From NCBI RefSeq assembly GCF_002288925.2, contig NW_022098000.1, positions 16,934,889-16,998,888 on the forward strand: a DNA stretch of 64,000 nt, written 5' to 3'. This DNA is from Delphinapterus leucas (taxonomy: Eukaryota > Chordata > Mammalia > Artiodactyla > Monodontidae). Below the pieces are notes generated by a model, which had not been told where the DNA came from, made no database searches, and saw only the letters and a program-made list of their open reading frames with translations. This document shows, one piece after another, positions 1 to 12,789 of this stretch. The position numbers and the translations under genes were made by a program. Within the stretch, counting starts at the first letter, position 1; the number at the start of each line of letters is the position of its first letter.

Positions 1-356
1 GTGTTGATGCTCTTGGTGAAATCAATGGTTGGTAGTGCTGGTTTTGGTGGTGGTGGTGTTGATGGTGATGATAGCTGATCATGGTGATGGTGCTGGTGTT
101 GGTGGTGAAGGTGATGGTGATGGTGATGGTGGTGGTTGTTTTACTGATGAAGGTGATTGTGATGATGGTGACACTGGTGCCATGGTAGTCGTTGATAAGG
201 TGATGGTGATGGTGGTGGTGGATAAGGATGCTGGTGGTGGTATTGATGGTGATGGTAGCTGGTGATATTAATGGTTCTGTTTTTGCTTGTGTTGATTAAG
301 GTGATGATGATGGTAGTGGTCGTGACGTTGGGGTCAGTGGTCGTGATGGTGGTGTG
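1..356. repeat. GGTGAT/GGT trinucleotide-based simple repeat
   Basis: The stretch is built almost wholly of GGT, GAT and GTG triplets in irregular order, with interruptions near 130-150 and 260-300. It reads open for 78 codons as a Gly/Asp/Val polymer, which is what any triplet repeat of this type does, so it is not taken as a gene. The repeat runs off the left edge, so its full length is unknown. Confidence 0.9.
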
Positions 357-1190
357 GTCAAAAAAGTGTTAAAATAACTACAATTCTCGGTGGATAAATC
401 AGAAAAACGAAGTGTTAAAAGTTCAGTGCTATTGGCCTCATAATTTATTCTGTAGTCTTTCTGGAAAGCAATCTAGATATATATAGAAAAAGATATAATA
501 TATTGTACACTTTGATATAGAAATTAAATGCTTGGGAATATACATCAGAAAAATATCTCCCAGATTAAAAATGGTCTGGAAATGGGATAGCAGTGCTCTT
601 TATAACTGGGGACAATCCAAAGCCTCAACAACAGGGAAATGACTAAGCAAATCATGATACATCAAGATGAGGGAATAATATCATGCAATTATTTAAAGTG
701 AAACATGAGGAAATATGCATATAAAAAACGGCATTAGACCAACACAAAACCATGTGTTTAGTCAGTGTGCTTTTACCAAGGAACAGAAGAAAATATAAAT
801 ACATGTGCTTAGAGCTCAATAAAGGTTTATGAATTAAGTTTTTCCCTTTTAAAACTCTTGCTCAATAGACTCAATTTAGGAAAGGGCATGATTAAACTCA
901 GGCTATACCTCACTCTGAACAACTGGTCGCTAACTGACTGGTTCTGGAGTCCATTTATCACCTGTCTTCTAGCCCCCATCCCAACTCTCATTTTATCCTC
1001 ACAATGGTTAGAAAGAGCTTCCAAAACCTAACAATTTTTTTGTTTCAAAGCCCCACCCCCAAAAAAGAGGTCAGAAAAGAACCTAGAGGTGTGTATGTAT
1101 GTATCAATTAAGTCTGTATCAATTAATTTGAATGTGAGTTAGGTTTGTGGTTGAATATAAAAATCCCACAGGTATTGCTAAGTTGTGAAA
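357..1190. other. No gene seen; AT-rich unassigned sequence
   Basis: AT-rich DNA with short open frames only and no convincing splice or coding signal. No repeat family was recognised with confidence. Confidence 0.5.
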
Positions 1191-1194
1191 TTGG

Positions 1195-1395
1195 GAGTAC
1201 TTACTTGACTTCTCTGTGTCTCCATTTCTCCAGCTGTAAAATGGTAATGACAATAGTAGCAAATTCATTGAGCTGTTGCGAGGGTTAAGTGAGGGGCTCC
1301 ATGTAAAACATGGCAGAGTGCCTGGCACAGAGTAAGGTAATGTCCATTATTATTTGTATTGAATACAATCATTGCTATTATTATATGTACTCTTC
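1195..1395 (+). repeat. MIR SINE, sense
   Basis: The text follows the mammal-wide MIR pattern: a CTCTGTGTCTCCATTTCTCC core, then a TGTAAAATGGTAATGA block, GTTGCGAGGGTTAAGTGA, and the typical end GCAGAGTGCCTGGCACAGAG. It is diverged, as expected of an ancient SINE. Confidence 0.8.
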
Positions 1396-1399
1396 CAGA

Positions 1400-2570
1400 A
1401 AGTACCAAGAGCTCTAGACCAGAAACAAAAGCATTGAATTTCCAACTAATTTATACAATGGGAGGGTTAGTTCAGGTGATTTGTGACATTCTGTGTCTAG
1501 GAAAGAATAAAGTTTTCTTCCTTTTTGCTTCATGTCAAGAAGAATAATAAACTCAAGAAACAGAAACTAAAATGGACTTCCTCCAAAACTCTTATTTTTA
1601 AAAAATTAAATATTGCATTAATAAAATACTAAAGTTTACCTCGCTTAAATATTCTGAACATTTTCTTTACTCTCTTAATGGAAGCACCAAAAAGACTATT
1701 TCTTCTTCAAATGTTACTTATCATTGAAATAAATAATAGCTGCTTTCTCTAAGTTGGACTTAATAATTTTTTTTCAATAATTTCCTCCTTGACTTGAGTT
1801 TCTGCATCTTCAATTTTTCACTAGGGTTTTTGTTTTTTCTGGAGTTTTTTAATTTTTCAAAACAAATTCAATTTCAATTCCCATCAAGATAGAAAAAAGG
1901 ATGCAAGGACAGCTTAAGAAGCAGGCAGGTAACGTAGGCCCTAGGAAGTACGGCGCCCCCAGGTGTTCACCCAGGCGTTTTTCATACTCTTACGTCCTCA
2001 ATAGAGACATGTCTCTGAAAACCCCTAGAGGGCGCTGTTTTCCGACTTGTTTTCACCTCCCCCTTGTTTTCTCAATTGGAAAAGGCAAGGAAGAGTGAAG
2101 TAAACGAAACACAGAGGCTGTGCACGCCCAAGGGGAACGAGAGTATGGACGCTAAGTTTCTGTTTCCCCGGTGAGGATGCAGAAGCCCAGAGAAGTGCGG
2201 TGCTTGGCCAAGGTCACTCTGCTGTTCCTTAGAAGTAGACAGAAAGCTAGGATCCAGACCTCAGACCCAGACCTTCTCTGCTCCACCACTTGCCCATTTC
2301 AATGGGTAAAACACAATATCCATCAGGCGGGAACCTTGAACACACACTTTGGGTGCACATTCTCCCTTGCTTTATAGTTTTTGTTTCCAAGGAGCACTGT
2401 CGATGACTGACAAGCAGGGATATATTTAAAAGTGTATAATTCACCGGGATTTTCTACCTTGCGACTCTACCCAGCCTGCTCATAAATCACACCTAATGAT
2501 TTTGCCTCATTAGCACCAACACAGTTGGTTGCTGCTCCTGGATGGGATGGTGGTGATGAGACCATCGATG
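1400..2570. other. No gene seen
   Basis: A poly-T-rich part (about 1740-1880) is followed by a higher-GC part (1900-2250). Frames on both strands stay short and lack flanking splice sites. Nothing is assignable. Confidence 0.45.
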
Positions 2571-2574
2571 ATAA

Positions 2575-2660
2575 TGATGATGCTGATAGCTAATGTTTAC
2601 TGAGCACCTTCCGTATGCCAGGTACTGGGCTAGGTGCTTTACATACCTCTCTAGAAATAT
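2575..2660 (-). repeat. MIR fragment, antisense
   Basis: TAATGTTTACTGAGCACC followed by CAGGTACTGGGCTAGGTGCTTTACAT is the reverse-complement MIR 3' half. Only about 85 bp survive. Confidence 0.65.
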
Positions 2661-5600
2661 ACATAAATTTGGAAATTTCATGCTGTGATTCTGAATCCTT
2701 TTGCTTTCGTTACTGTTATGAACTTTCAGGGCGCAGGTAAAATGTAAATGGAGACTTGCCGCCCACCTGGAGAACTGGGAATCTAGATTCCTTCGGGTGA
2801 CCTGAACGAGGATGTTTTGGGGAACTGGATTCTCTCATTAAACAGTCATAGATTTCACAGGGTTTGTCTTTGGGGGACCATAGAGGTGTAAAGGTGTAAA
2901 AATGCATCTCCAGTAATTCCTAGGGTTACAACACAATGAATAAAAGCTACAATCTACGTTTTATCCTAGTGAAGCCAAAGAAAGTGAGAAATTCTCAGCT
3001 TGAATTCGAAATGGATCTGGAAAAATCATCGAACAATGAAAATCAAATGCAAAACTCTCTCCTAAATCATCAAGGCTGTGGGAATTCATTTGCTGTGTTT
3101 GAAGACTTCATTCTTGGGCACTCAGCTTCCCCAGAACCCCGCTGGCACCTAGCACACTTTCCATAAATAAATAATTCTGAGTTTGCTGACCTGGAGCAGT
3201 GAGGAGGCAGCTGCCCCTTCTCCACCCTGCTCTCCTCTGAGAGTAAAACGCCCTCTTACATTTTTAATGCCGCTCCCAAGACTCTGTGTCAAGTTTCCAC
3301 AGAGTTTGCCAGAGTAATTAGCTGCCTCTTTTTAATAGGCAGTTCCAAGTGTTCAGAAAATAAACAAATTTGACAACAATCTTTTTTTAATTAAAAAAAA
3401 ATCATGACTCAACACAGTTGATTTTACACTTTCAGAAAGATTGGCTTCTATAATTTTACCACCTGGCCTGACACACTGAAATTTACTTTATTTAATACAA
3501 TAACAACCAAGTTATTATTATTTTTCTTACTTCCTTCTCTTCCTTCCGCTCACAGATATGGGAAGCATGACTCACCCTAGACTGACTCAGAGAGAGTGTG
3601 ACCTCATAAAGCACTCACAGAGTCGGGGTCTCAGGGGCTCCATTCTCCATGATGCTGGGTACCAAGAAACCACTGGCCTTCTGGGCAACAAGATAGTGTT
3701 ATGTGTAAATTTGGGGATCTTATGTGTAAATTTACTTAATGCCATTGGGTCCATGGTTCCTTGTATATCAAACAAGATAACCAAAATCAGAAGCACTAAG
3801 CCAGATAAAATGAATTTCGTTATTATTCAAATTCAAGGGAATTTTATTTTATTTTTTAAAAAATATATCTAATTTAAAAAATGTAGTAAGTAATCTATAA
3901 ATTGTGAATAATCTAAAAATTATAGAGAGATACAAAGAGGAAAAAAATGGCAAGGGCTAACTATGCAAATATAACCCCTGTTAACAATTCTCTCTCTCTG
4001 TGTTCTACACAAGATTTTTTATTTTTTTACAGCTGCAAAATTGAAATCATACTGTATTACCAGTTGGTATGTATCAAGATCCCACTATCTTCCACATCTT
4101 CTTCTTTCTTATTAAATAGTATCCATAAAATTTCTACCAGCCCTAGACATTGGAAGCCCTGAATAATTGTGCGATGAATATAAATATTTCATTATTATTT
4201 CATTATTAATATTTCATTATTATTATTTCATTATTACCTTCAAATACAAATTTCACAATCACCTTAACTGTGTACAGACAGGTGCAGACACTTTGGGGTA
4301 GGTAGGTGGGAGCAGGGGTGGGGGGATAGGGCTGAGAAGAACGATGCCTGAATTACCCCCTTAGTTTCCTGAATTATCTTCTCTACAAAGACTCTGAGTG
4401 AATGTCAGTTTGCATTGAAGGTAAACAAAGTGGACTTGATTTCCAGAGAGGACTCTTGCCTCACTTCCCAATAAGTGTGCCAATTTCCTTAACTCTGACT
4501 TGTAATTTTGCCTGTGGGACTTTGGTTCCCTCCACTGTGCCATGAAGAATATCTCCAAGGCTCCTTTCTCCTCTGACAGTCTGCTGCCATCTGGTCTGCC
4601 TCACTTAAAGACCTTCCTGGTCAAAGTAAAGTTATCAGCAAGACAGGCTCATGAATTCTACCTTAATGGAAACAAAAGAAACATGATGAAGGATTAATAC
4701 AGTGTCCTCAAAACAACCTGTGACCCTTTTCTAACAGTTCCAAGAGGGTGGAAAGTCAAAAGCCTCTTTACTGTCTGACCACCTGGGAGTGACTGCCTGT
4801 CCTGGGATTAGACATTTTACATCAGCCCGTATGGTCATCAGTGTGGTCACCAGAGACCCCACTGCTCACCTGAAAACTGTGTTTTTTACGTTTAGTTGGG
4901 TGTATTCCCCAGGCAAAGCCCTTTGAAGCAGAATCCATTTAAAGTAGTTTTAATGTCCTTCTTTTAATAACAGTGATTTTCTATATGGAAGCATCTGGCA
5001 GTGAGATCTCTCACACAGGAGGCATTTATTCCTAACAGGCAGCAGGGATTCGGGCGGGAGGCACCTGTCTTTACAGCGTGCCTGGTGCAAGTGTGGAGTC
5101 CGCGATGGCCCAGCCTTCGCGTATGTGATCAGGACAGAGAAATCTGGGTCTATATACCGGGTCGGTATAGGAAGATGCTTAGCAACCTGTGACCTAACCC
5201 AATCAGTTTTTATTGTGACACTAATAAAACTCAAAATCCTTGACACCCTCCCCCCACCACCCCTTGCATTCATCTCTTCCAAGGCTCAGAAAGGACCTAC
5301 CATAGTGTTCACGTGATCTTGTTTTCTAAAATTTGCAAACATAAGATATTTGCGCTGCAATTGGGTGAGACCAGTGTTTTTCCATTACAGCTTCACCTCT
5401 GTTACATTTTGTCTAGTATCAGGTGATACTGAAGTGGCCATGGTCATTTTGGGGACTTCACTTCATTTTGGGGATATATTTAGTTTGGGTTTAGTGGGAG
5501 ATATTTGAGTGGTCCTAAGTCATTTCTGTTAATATTATTGTTAGCTCTCCTCATGAAGGACTGGCTTCTAGTAAGACTCTTGCAGTCCAGTATGCTGACT

Positions 5601-7350
5601 TACCCAGGTCATGACACAAAGGTGCAAGGTCAGAGGTCATATTGCGATATAAATGTGTGCTAAGGCACCAGGCATCAGAGGTACGCGGGTGATAGAGGAA
5701 AATCAAGGTTTGAAATACACAGAGTCACAAGGTAGTCTCTGGTAAGTTCCCCCATTTACCAGATGTGTAAAATTGCAAGCAGAGGACTTTGTCCTCACCA
5801 ATGCCTGGTCAAACAGAAGTTCTCGCCCATCAGGAATATACTCAATAATGCAGCATATACAATAATAAATTCACTATACACTTTTAAGGGGAAGTAGCCA
5901 AAACAGACTTTATGTATTCATAGCATGTAAACCTGTAGTAGTTCTATAGCTAGTTGCATCTTTGCATCCCAACCATCAATACTAAAACTCATATATTGAT
6001 CGATTGTTCTAGTGGAGGAATTAGATTTTCTTTCATTTCTCCCATAAAAAAAGGTATTTACAAAGTCCTTGTCAAACAAGGAAGCAATCAAAATGTGTGC
6101 AGTCAAAAAAACCCAGGGAGAAAAGTATCGTAGGCGTGTGTTAGGGACCTAATAAAACATGGTTACTTTTCTGAATTTTTGGATATCTGTGGGATTTGAC
6201 AGCTTTTTTGTAAGTTTCTCAGTTGTTTGATTTCTTTTCTCATTATAAATAAATATTCACTTCTGTGTCTAGTTTTATATTTGTAAATTTGGATCCGTTT
6301 GTTGAGGACGGTTCCCTGATTAGACAAGCTTCAGGCCTCACGAGTCCAGGATCTGTCCTTGTTCCTAACCTAACCCTTGATGTCGGAATATTTTCAAGCT
6401 CAGCCTCTTCTCCATCCTCCCAATTTCAAATGCTCTTTCTACCTGCTCCCTGGCTTCCTGTCCAGCTTACATCCCTCTCCTCCCAGCCTCTTTGCCTCCT
6501 TATTCCAAATTTCACTTTTGCTGCCTGCATTGCACCACCCAGCAGGGACCCCTGCCCCATGCTCTTCCCCAGCTCTGTGGTTCCAGTCCAGCTCCTGGAA
6601 CCCAAGCCCCGGTCAGGGTCTTGGACTCCCTCCTTGCGTGGGACAGGAGTTCAGGCTGGCAGAGGGGACAGTTCAGGAGAGTTAGCCAATGAGAAATTGA
6701 CAGCTTGGTCAGGGGCCACTTGTCTCCAGGGAGAAGAAAGGGCTGAGAGCCTGAAACATCATCTCAGTAGGTCATGCCATGGTGGCTTAGCCGTCAGAAT
6801 TCATGGTCCAGACGATGGCAATAGCAAGGACAATGGACGCTTCTTGGTTGCAAATGATGCTAAAAGTCATACAAAACTTAATTTGAGAATTCAAATTTGA
6901 AAATTTAAAAACCACAGTGGTCAGAGGCAAGGGAGGAAAACAAAGGAGCTTGTTGTTCAAAGGCACTTTCCTAAATGCCTCCTGTATTAATAACCCCCGC
7001 AAGTCCTAGGGCACATAGATTTGAAAAAGATAAGAGGTTGATTACATTAATACTATTTTGCTTTGCAAATGAAGGCTGAGAAGAACGGCTTGGGGGCTGC
7101 TCCATGGGACAATCTTTCAAGAGTCACCCTAGACCATTTCATTCACAATCATCTTTGCCATCCTCTCCCCTTCCTAGGAAGACAGAAGTTTTTCATCCTG
7201 TAAATAATGATGTTTTTAACCTATGTCCAAGCATAAAATCTCCCAGGGAGTTGTGATAGTTGTTAGAAAGTGTAATAAAGAAACAAATGTTACAAGTGCT
7301 CAGAAGTATTCCTGTGGCAAAGTCCTACCCATGCTTCTACAAGAACTTAA
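2661..7350. other. No gene seen; unassigned sequence
   Basis: About 4.7 kb with scattered AT-rich runs (an ATTATTTC-type run at 4180-4245 and T- or A-runs near 3380-3410) and a pyrimidine-rich patch at 6390-6610. The longest frame, about 210 codons at 6265-6900 on the plus strand, is low-complexity Ser/Pro/Leu and overlaps other open frames. I do not support it as a gene. Confidence 0.45.
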
Positions 7351-7357
7351 TCTTCCA

Positions 7358-7872
7358 TTCCTTCCTCCCTCCCTCTCTCCCTCCCTCTCCCCTTCCTTCC
7401 TTCTTCCTTCCTTCCTTCCTTCTTCCCTCCCTTCCTTCCTTCCTTCCTCCCTCCCTCCCTTCCTTCCTTCTTCCCTCCCTTCCTTCCTTTCTTCCTTCTT
7501 CCCTCCCTTCCTTCTTCCTTCCTTCCTTCCTTCTTCCCTCCCTTCCTTCCTTCCTTCTTCCTTCCTTCCTTCTTCCCCCCTTCCTTCCTTCCTTCTTCCC
7601 TCCCTTCCTTCCTTCCTTCTTCCCTCCCTTCCTTCTTCCTTCCTTCCTTCCTTCCTTCCTTCTTCCCTCCCTTCCTTCCTTCCTTCCTCCCTCCCTCCCT
7701 TCCTTCCTTCCTTCTTCCCTCCCTTCCTTCCTTCCTTCTTCCCTCCCTTCCTTCCTTCCTTCTTCCCTCCCTTCCTTCCTTCCTCCCTTCCTTCCTTCCT
7801 TCCTTCCTTCCTTCTTCCCTCCCTTCCTTCTTCCTTCCTTCATTCCTCCCTCTCCTCCTCTCTTTTTTTTTC
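7358..7872. repeat. Long TTCC/CTCCC polypyrimidine tract
   Basis: From 7358 to 7841 I find no purine on the plus strand: 484 nt of C and T only, then one A and about 30 more pyrimidines. The tract mixes CTTC tetramers with TCCC blocks in a loose higher-order unit (several CTTCC steps, then TTCTTCCCTCC). Every frame on both strands is open here (Ser/Leu/Pro on plus, Gly/Arg/Lys/Glu on minus), a composition effect and not coding evidence. Confidence 0.97.
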
Positions 7873-8193
7873 ATTTCTAGCAGGGAAGTTGGATAATGTA
7901 GGGGAAATTAAAGTGCTCAACTATTACATGGTCTTCAGAGAGAAGGGGTTTATATGCACCCACATATCAAGTAGAAAAACATATAGTTAAAAACATGGGC
8001 TTTGGAAACCAACAGATCCAGGTATGAGACCCAGTTTCAATAGAGCCTTCAGATCCAGGCAAGAGCCATCCAGCTGGCTGTAGGAATAGGCAGGACTAAT
8101 TTCATCAAGTGACAAAACACTGGTTTGGCTACATCATCTCAAATAGATTTCATGTAAACTAAATTTTCTTTTCTTTGTCACGAATTAGTTTTT
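7873..8193. other. No gene seen
   Basis: Short spacer between the pyrimidine tract and the SINE dimer. No recognisable repeat or coding signal. It contains the left copy of the SINE target-site duplication at 8183-8193. Confidence 0.5.
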
Positions 8194-8880
8194 TTTAAAT
8201 ATAAATTTATTTATTTATTTATTTATGGCTGCATTGGGTCCTCGTTGCTGCGTGCGGGCTTTCTCTAGTTGCGGCGAGCGGGGGCTACTCTCCGTTGCCG
8301 TGCGTGGGCTTCTCATTTCGGTGGCTTCTCTTTGTTGCAGAGCATAGGCTCTAAGAGCCTGGGCTTTAGTAGTTGTGGCACGTGGGCTCAGTAGTTGTGG
8401 CTCACGGGCTCTAGAGCTCAGGCTCAGTAGTTGTGGTGCACCGGCTTAGTTGCTCTGCAGCATGTGGGATCTTCCCAGACCAGGGCTCAAACCCGTGTCC
8501 CCTGCATTGACAGGTGGATTCTTTTTATTTTTTTTAATAAATTTATTTATTTATTTATGGCTGCATTGGGTCTTTGTTGCTGTGCGTGGGCTTTCTCTCG
8601 TTGCAGTGAGCGGTGGCTACTCTTCGTTGCTGTGGGCTGGCTTCTCATTGCAGTGGCTTCTCTTGTTGTGGAGCACAGGCTCTAGGTGCACGGGCTTCAG
8701 TAGTTGCGGTGTGTGGGCTCAGTAATTGTGGCTTGCGGGCTCTAGAACACAGGCTCAGTAGTTGTGGTACACGGGTTTAGTTGCTCCTCGGCATGTGGGA
8801 TCTTCCCGGACCAGGGCTTGAACCCGTGTCCCCTACATTGGGAGGCGAACTCCCAACCATTGCGCCACAGGGAAGCCCAC
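8194..8880 (-). mobile_element. Tandem dimer of CHR-1-like SINEs, antisense
   Basis: Two CHR-1-like monomers follow each other in the same antisense orientation, each starting with an AAATTTATTTATTTATT tail and GGCTGCATTGGGTC. The first (about 8194-8524) lacks its tRNA-like head and stops after CATTGACAGGTGGATTCT. The second (about 8525-8880) is complete to GGGAAGCCC. The 11-bp target-site duplication AATTAGTTTTT occurs once before the pair (8183-8193) and once after it (8882-8892), so both monomers lie inside one duplication. Confidence 0.85.
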
Positions 8881-8892
8881 TAATTAGTTTTT

Positions 8893-10840
8893 GATGTGCT
8901 GTATAAATAGCTTCAGTCAGAAAGATTAAGATGCATTGATTCCACTATATGGGATGTTATAGTTACTATTTCCAAAATATTGGGAAATGCTGGGTTAAAC
9001 AAGTTTCAAGTTTTCTTAACTAAGTTTTCTGCTCCTTTATAGGCTAATGTGCACTGTGGATTTGCAAGAGGAGGAAGTAGTAGGTCTTGTTCCTCAAATT
9101 TTTTTAGCCAGAGGATCCATTTTTGGGTGGAGTATGTCAAGGATGTGTGTTTTGTGGGCTATACCTTCAGACGTAATCACCAGTCTTAGGAGATCACACT
9201 ATGACTATTGCCCACATATATCCTCAACAGTAAACCATTTTTGAGCCACATGGATCTCAGCAGGGTATTTATTTAGTTGCCCATTAATCTGCCTCTGTGT
9301 TTCTCTGGGTCCCTGTGGGTCCCTGTACCACACCCCTATGCAGAGCCACCAAAACGAATCTTCTCAACTGTCCTTGCTTTGTGGGCAGAATACCGCAGGG
9401 TGGTACACACACCCTTCACACTGCTGAATGTCCTGCTCTGGTTCTGGTTCTTTGGTTAAACTGAATTTTCCAACATAAACTAAAAAGAGGAGTCTTTCTA
9501 AAAAGATTTTTTAAGAAATGGGAACCAAGACAATATGCCATTTGTCCAAACACAGAATAAACTTGGCATCCTGAGATGTTCAACCACATCACTTCATCAT
9601 ATCTCCTAATGGGAGAGAGTGCCCACTAATTGCCGAGATTGAATCATCCCATCTTAGGGCAGAGTTACTAACAGATGCCAAACCAATTTGCCGCTCTGTT
9701 TAGAAATTAAAACACTAATAGATGCATGGGCTTTCCAAACACAGAGATAGTATTTCAATACTAAATAAACGTTGTTGCCAGGGAAAGGGACGTTTTCTCT
9801 TCTACTTCTTTGCCACAAAAGGAACATGGACTCTGAGGCACTTTGCCTCAGGTGGAAAAAAATATATTTTAGGCAGAATGGACTCCACCAGCAGGTCCCC
9901 ATTTCTCTTGGAATTTTTTAAAGTCAAGAAATGTCCCTTGACATTTACAACAGATTCTTCAGCTTGCATCTGTATACATCTCAAACTATTCTAAAGATAA
10001 CCAAAAAGGAGAAACAGGAAGAATAGTAGCCTCTCCAAATCACATATGTCACATATGTATGTGAAATTTAAAAGTGTATATATATTTATATATGTATATA
10101 AAATAAAAGTATATACATATGTGTGTATGTATGTGATATATAGTCCCCTTATTAAGGAATCTTTGAGGTAAGGGGAAGAATTTCTGAAAATGGAAAATAC
10201 CAACTACAAAAAAATTTCTGTCTATCTCAGCTATCAACAATGACCCTTTCTCCGAACTCCTAGAACACTTAACGGAACAGCCCACTTCTGCTCTAGTGTT
10301 TGCTGTTACTCTCTCCTCTGAGCACTTGTGAGCTCCTTCAGGGTGGAAACCTTGCTCCCACTTGTGTGTCCTCCAGCCCCTGGGGCAGCGGCAAGCCGGC
10401 ACCAGAGGTTGGGTAAATGTTTGCCAGGTTAAGTTATGTTGAACTTGGACACCTGCTTGCTAGCACTCGCTACCATTATTTCAGTATGATTGGAGGCAAA
10501 CTCTTTATCCTCTCTGGGTCACAGTTTCTATGCATCTAAAACAAGCAAGTTGGATCAAATGACATCTGAGATCTTCTCTAGATCTGAAGATCCCGGAGTC
10601 TGTTTCTCTACCTTAAAGTCTTCACTAGCGAAATGGGGATGAAGTCCTGATTTAGCTCTGGGTACAGACATAGACATGAGTAGGGTTTCTCTCCTCTTTT
10701 CCTAAGTGCTTCTCCCTGTGAGCCGTGACTCTAGATGTAGGATGAGGAGGTCAGCAGCTCTAGGATATGTTTAGAGAATGTTCAAATGTTCCCTTTCACA
10801 TTCTAACTCCCATGACATAGCGACTAAATTTCACCACAAG
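8893..10840. other. No gene seen; TA-rich patch inside
   Basis: Unassigned sequence with a TATATA/TGTATG-rich microsatellite-like patch at about 10070-10145. Frames are short and unsupported. Confidence 0.45.
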
Positions 10841-10847
10841 GACTATA

Positions 10848-11045
10848 ATTCCTTGTATTTGTTTACTGTTTTATATTTTATAAATACTGGCTCATATAAT
10901 TTATGTTTTGATACTCACAACTGCCTCACAAAGTAGGAAGAGTAGATATTATTCCCAGATATGGAAATCGGGACTCAGAGAAGTTAATTCGCCTGAAGGC
11001 ACCCAGTAGTTATGCTAGTCTGAATTCAGCCTGGGTGTTCTTTCC
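10848..11045 (-). repeat. MIR SINE, antisense
   Basis: The order is that of reverse-complement MIR: a degenerate GGCTCATATAATTTATG, a tract ending CTCACAACTGCCTCACAAAG, a block resembling ATGGAAATCGGGACTCAGAG, then AGAAGTTAATTCGCCTGAAG. It is strongly diverged. Confidence 0.65.
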
Positions 11046-11049
11046 ACCG

Positions 11050-12580
11050 TACTCTGAAGTTAGGCATCATGGCCAGGAAGTAAATCTGTAACTTGGGTGG
11101 AGTGAGGGTGGTACTTAGGACCCATCCCCTCAACCTCTTTTTGCACAAGCATTCAGCAAACATTGTTAATGTCTCGTGTATTTCAGTCCCAGAGCTAGTA
11201 TAATGCCAGTAAATTAATCCAGTATTTTCCACAGTGTATTTCATGAAGCATGATGAGATTTCCCTGAAAAAAAGAAAATCTTACAGTCAAATCATTGGGA
11301 AATACTCCATCTACACCCTTTCTTAGAGCTTTGCAGTAGGTATTTGCAAATGAAAGGGCTGAGAAGTTCTGCAGTAAAGAGCCCTATTTAAACACTTGTA
11401 AATTCAATAGTTCCAAACTATATTTAGAACCTTGAACATGAAATATTGCCAGGTTTCTGCCCACAGACCCTCCTGAGATCCTGCTGGAATAACAGTATAG
11501 ACCTATGAAAAGGAATAATCTCACAAGAATAAAGGAAGTGAGACAGGATCACCAATGGATAAGGGATTTAGACAAACTTCTGGAGGAGAGAAGGCAACAC
11601 ATTGACTGATGATAGAGGACAGAGAAAACTATAGCCCAGAATAAATCCCAAGGGGGCTGCAGAGGAGGTGGGGGCCATGTTCTCTGCCAGGACACCTGAG
11701 AAGCTGTGGGCTTGAACTTGGCCAAATCCACAGCAGGTGGGAGGTATGATGTGGTACTTAGGTGGAGTGACTCACTAAAAGTCTATCTTAGAACAGCTGT
11801 CCCAGCTGGAGGTGGAGTTTAACTCCAGGCTCTAAATGGAAGGTTCTTCTCCACAGGAAGCCATCTGAGGAGCTGGGGAAAGATGCTTCCAGTGTGGGTG
11901 TGGCAGCGCCCCCAATCCTTCACTTTTTTGGCATTTGGAAATCCACTTCCTTCCTGCTTACCCAGTGGTGGCCTCCTCTGTCTCTCTTCCCTTGTAGGGT
12001 AGCATGGGAAGCTTTGAAAAAGGAACAAGTAGAGAATAAAACCAGAGTTCTGAGGAATTAAGAATGTCACTATCAAAAATGAAAAATGTAATAGAAGAGT
12101 TGGAAAACAAAGAAAATCTTTCAAATACTGCCTGCCATATCAGTAAATGAAGGATGCTGTAGCCATCAAGCCATCAGCCACTGCAGCCCTGAGGAGATTC
12201 AGGATGGAGAAAAGCGGGACACTGGTCCTAGATAGTTAAGGTGCATATCAAAGGAATCATTTCAATGAGCCCAGACTCTTGCATCTTCCCATATAGAGAA
12301 AAGCGCTAAAATCATTAACTTGAGATGTCTGGGGGGGTTTTGTTTTGTTTTTGTTTTTGTGTTTTTAATTATCAGCAATCTTTTGAGGTTCTGACTACCT
12401 GGGCTTTGTTGCAAAAACTCCTATACATCCTGGTTCCTCCCCTACCGCTTGGGAGCAGTCCCCCAGAGCCATCTGAGAGGCTGTCTTCCCGGCTTAAGTC
12501 CATGGAATAAAACATAATTCTCAACTTTTAGGTTGTGCATTTTATTTCAGTTGACAAAACATAGAATAAAAAAAGAGAGA
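11050..12580. other. No gene seen
   Basis: Unassigned sequence on both strands with no splice-flanked open frame. A T/G-rich run lies at 12328-12365. Confidence 0.45.
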
Positions 12581-12583
12581 CAG

Positions 12584-12782
12584 GGGCTTCCCCGGCGCAG
12601 TGGTTGAGAGTCTGCCTGCCGACGCAGGGGACACGGGTTCGTGCCCCGGTCCGGGAAGATCCCACATGCCGTGGAGCGGATGGGCCCGTGAGCCATGGCC
12701 GCTGAGCCTGCGCGTCCGGAGCCTGTGCTCTGCAACGGGAGAGGCCACAACGGTGAGAGGCCCACATACTGCAAAAAAAAAA
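12584..12782 (+). mobile_element. CHR-2-like SINE, sense
   Basis: It runs head to tail from GGGCTTCCCCGGCGCAGTGG through the tRNA-like B box (GGTTCGTGCCCC), the CCACATGCCGTGGAGCGG block and GAGAGGCC, to an A-tail. The flanks AAAAGAGAGACAG and AAAAGAGACAG look like a slightly diverged target-site duplication. This family marks the cetacean lineage. Confidence 0.95.
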
Positions 12783-12789
12783 GAGACAG

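Noticed and set aside
6265..6900. 211-codon plus-strand frame
   Set aside because: Low-complexity Ser/Pro-rich start, overlapping equally open frames, no splice sites or homology that I recognise.
7223..7990. Open frames of 170-255 codons on both strands over the pyrimidine tract
   Set aside because: A pure C/T tract has no stop codons in most frames; the Ser/Pro/Leu and Gly/Arg/Lys products are composition artefacts.
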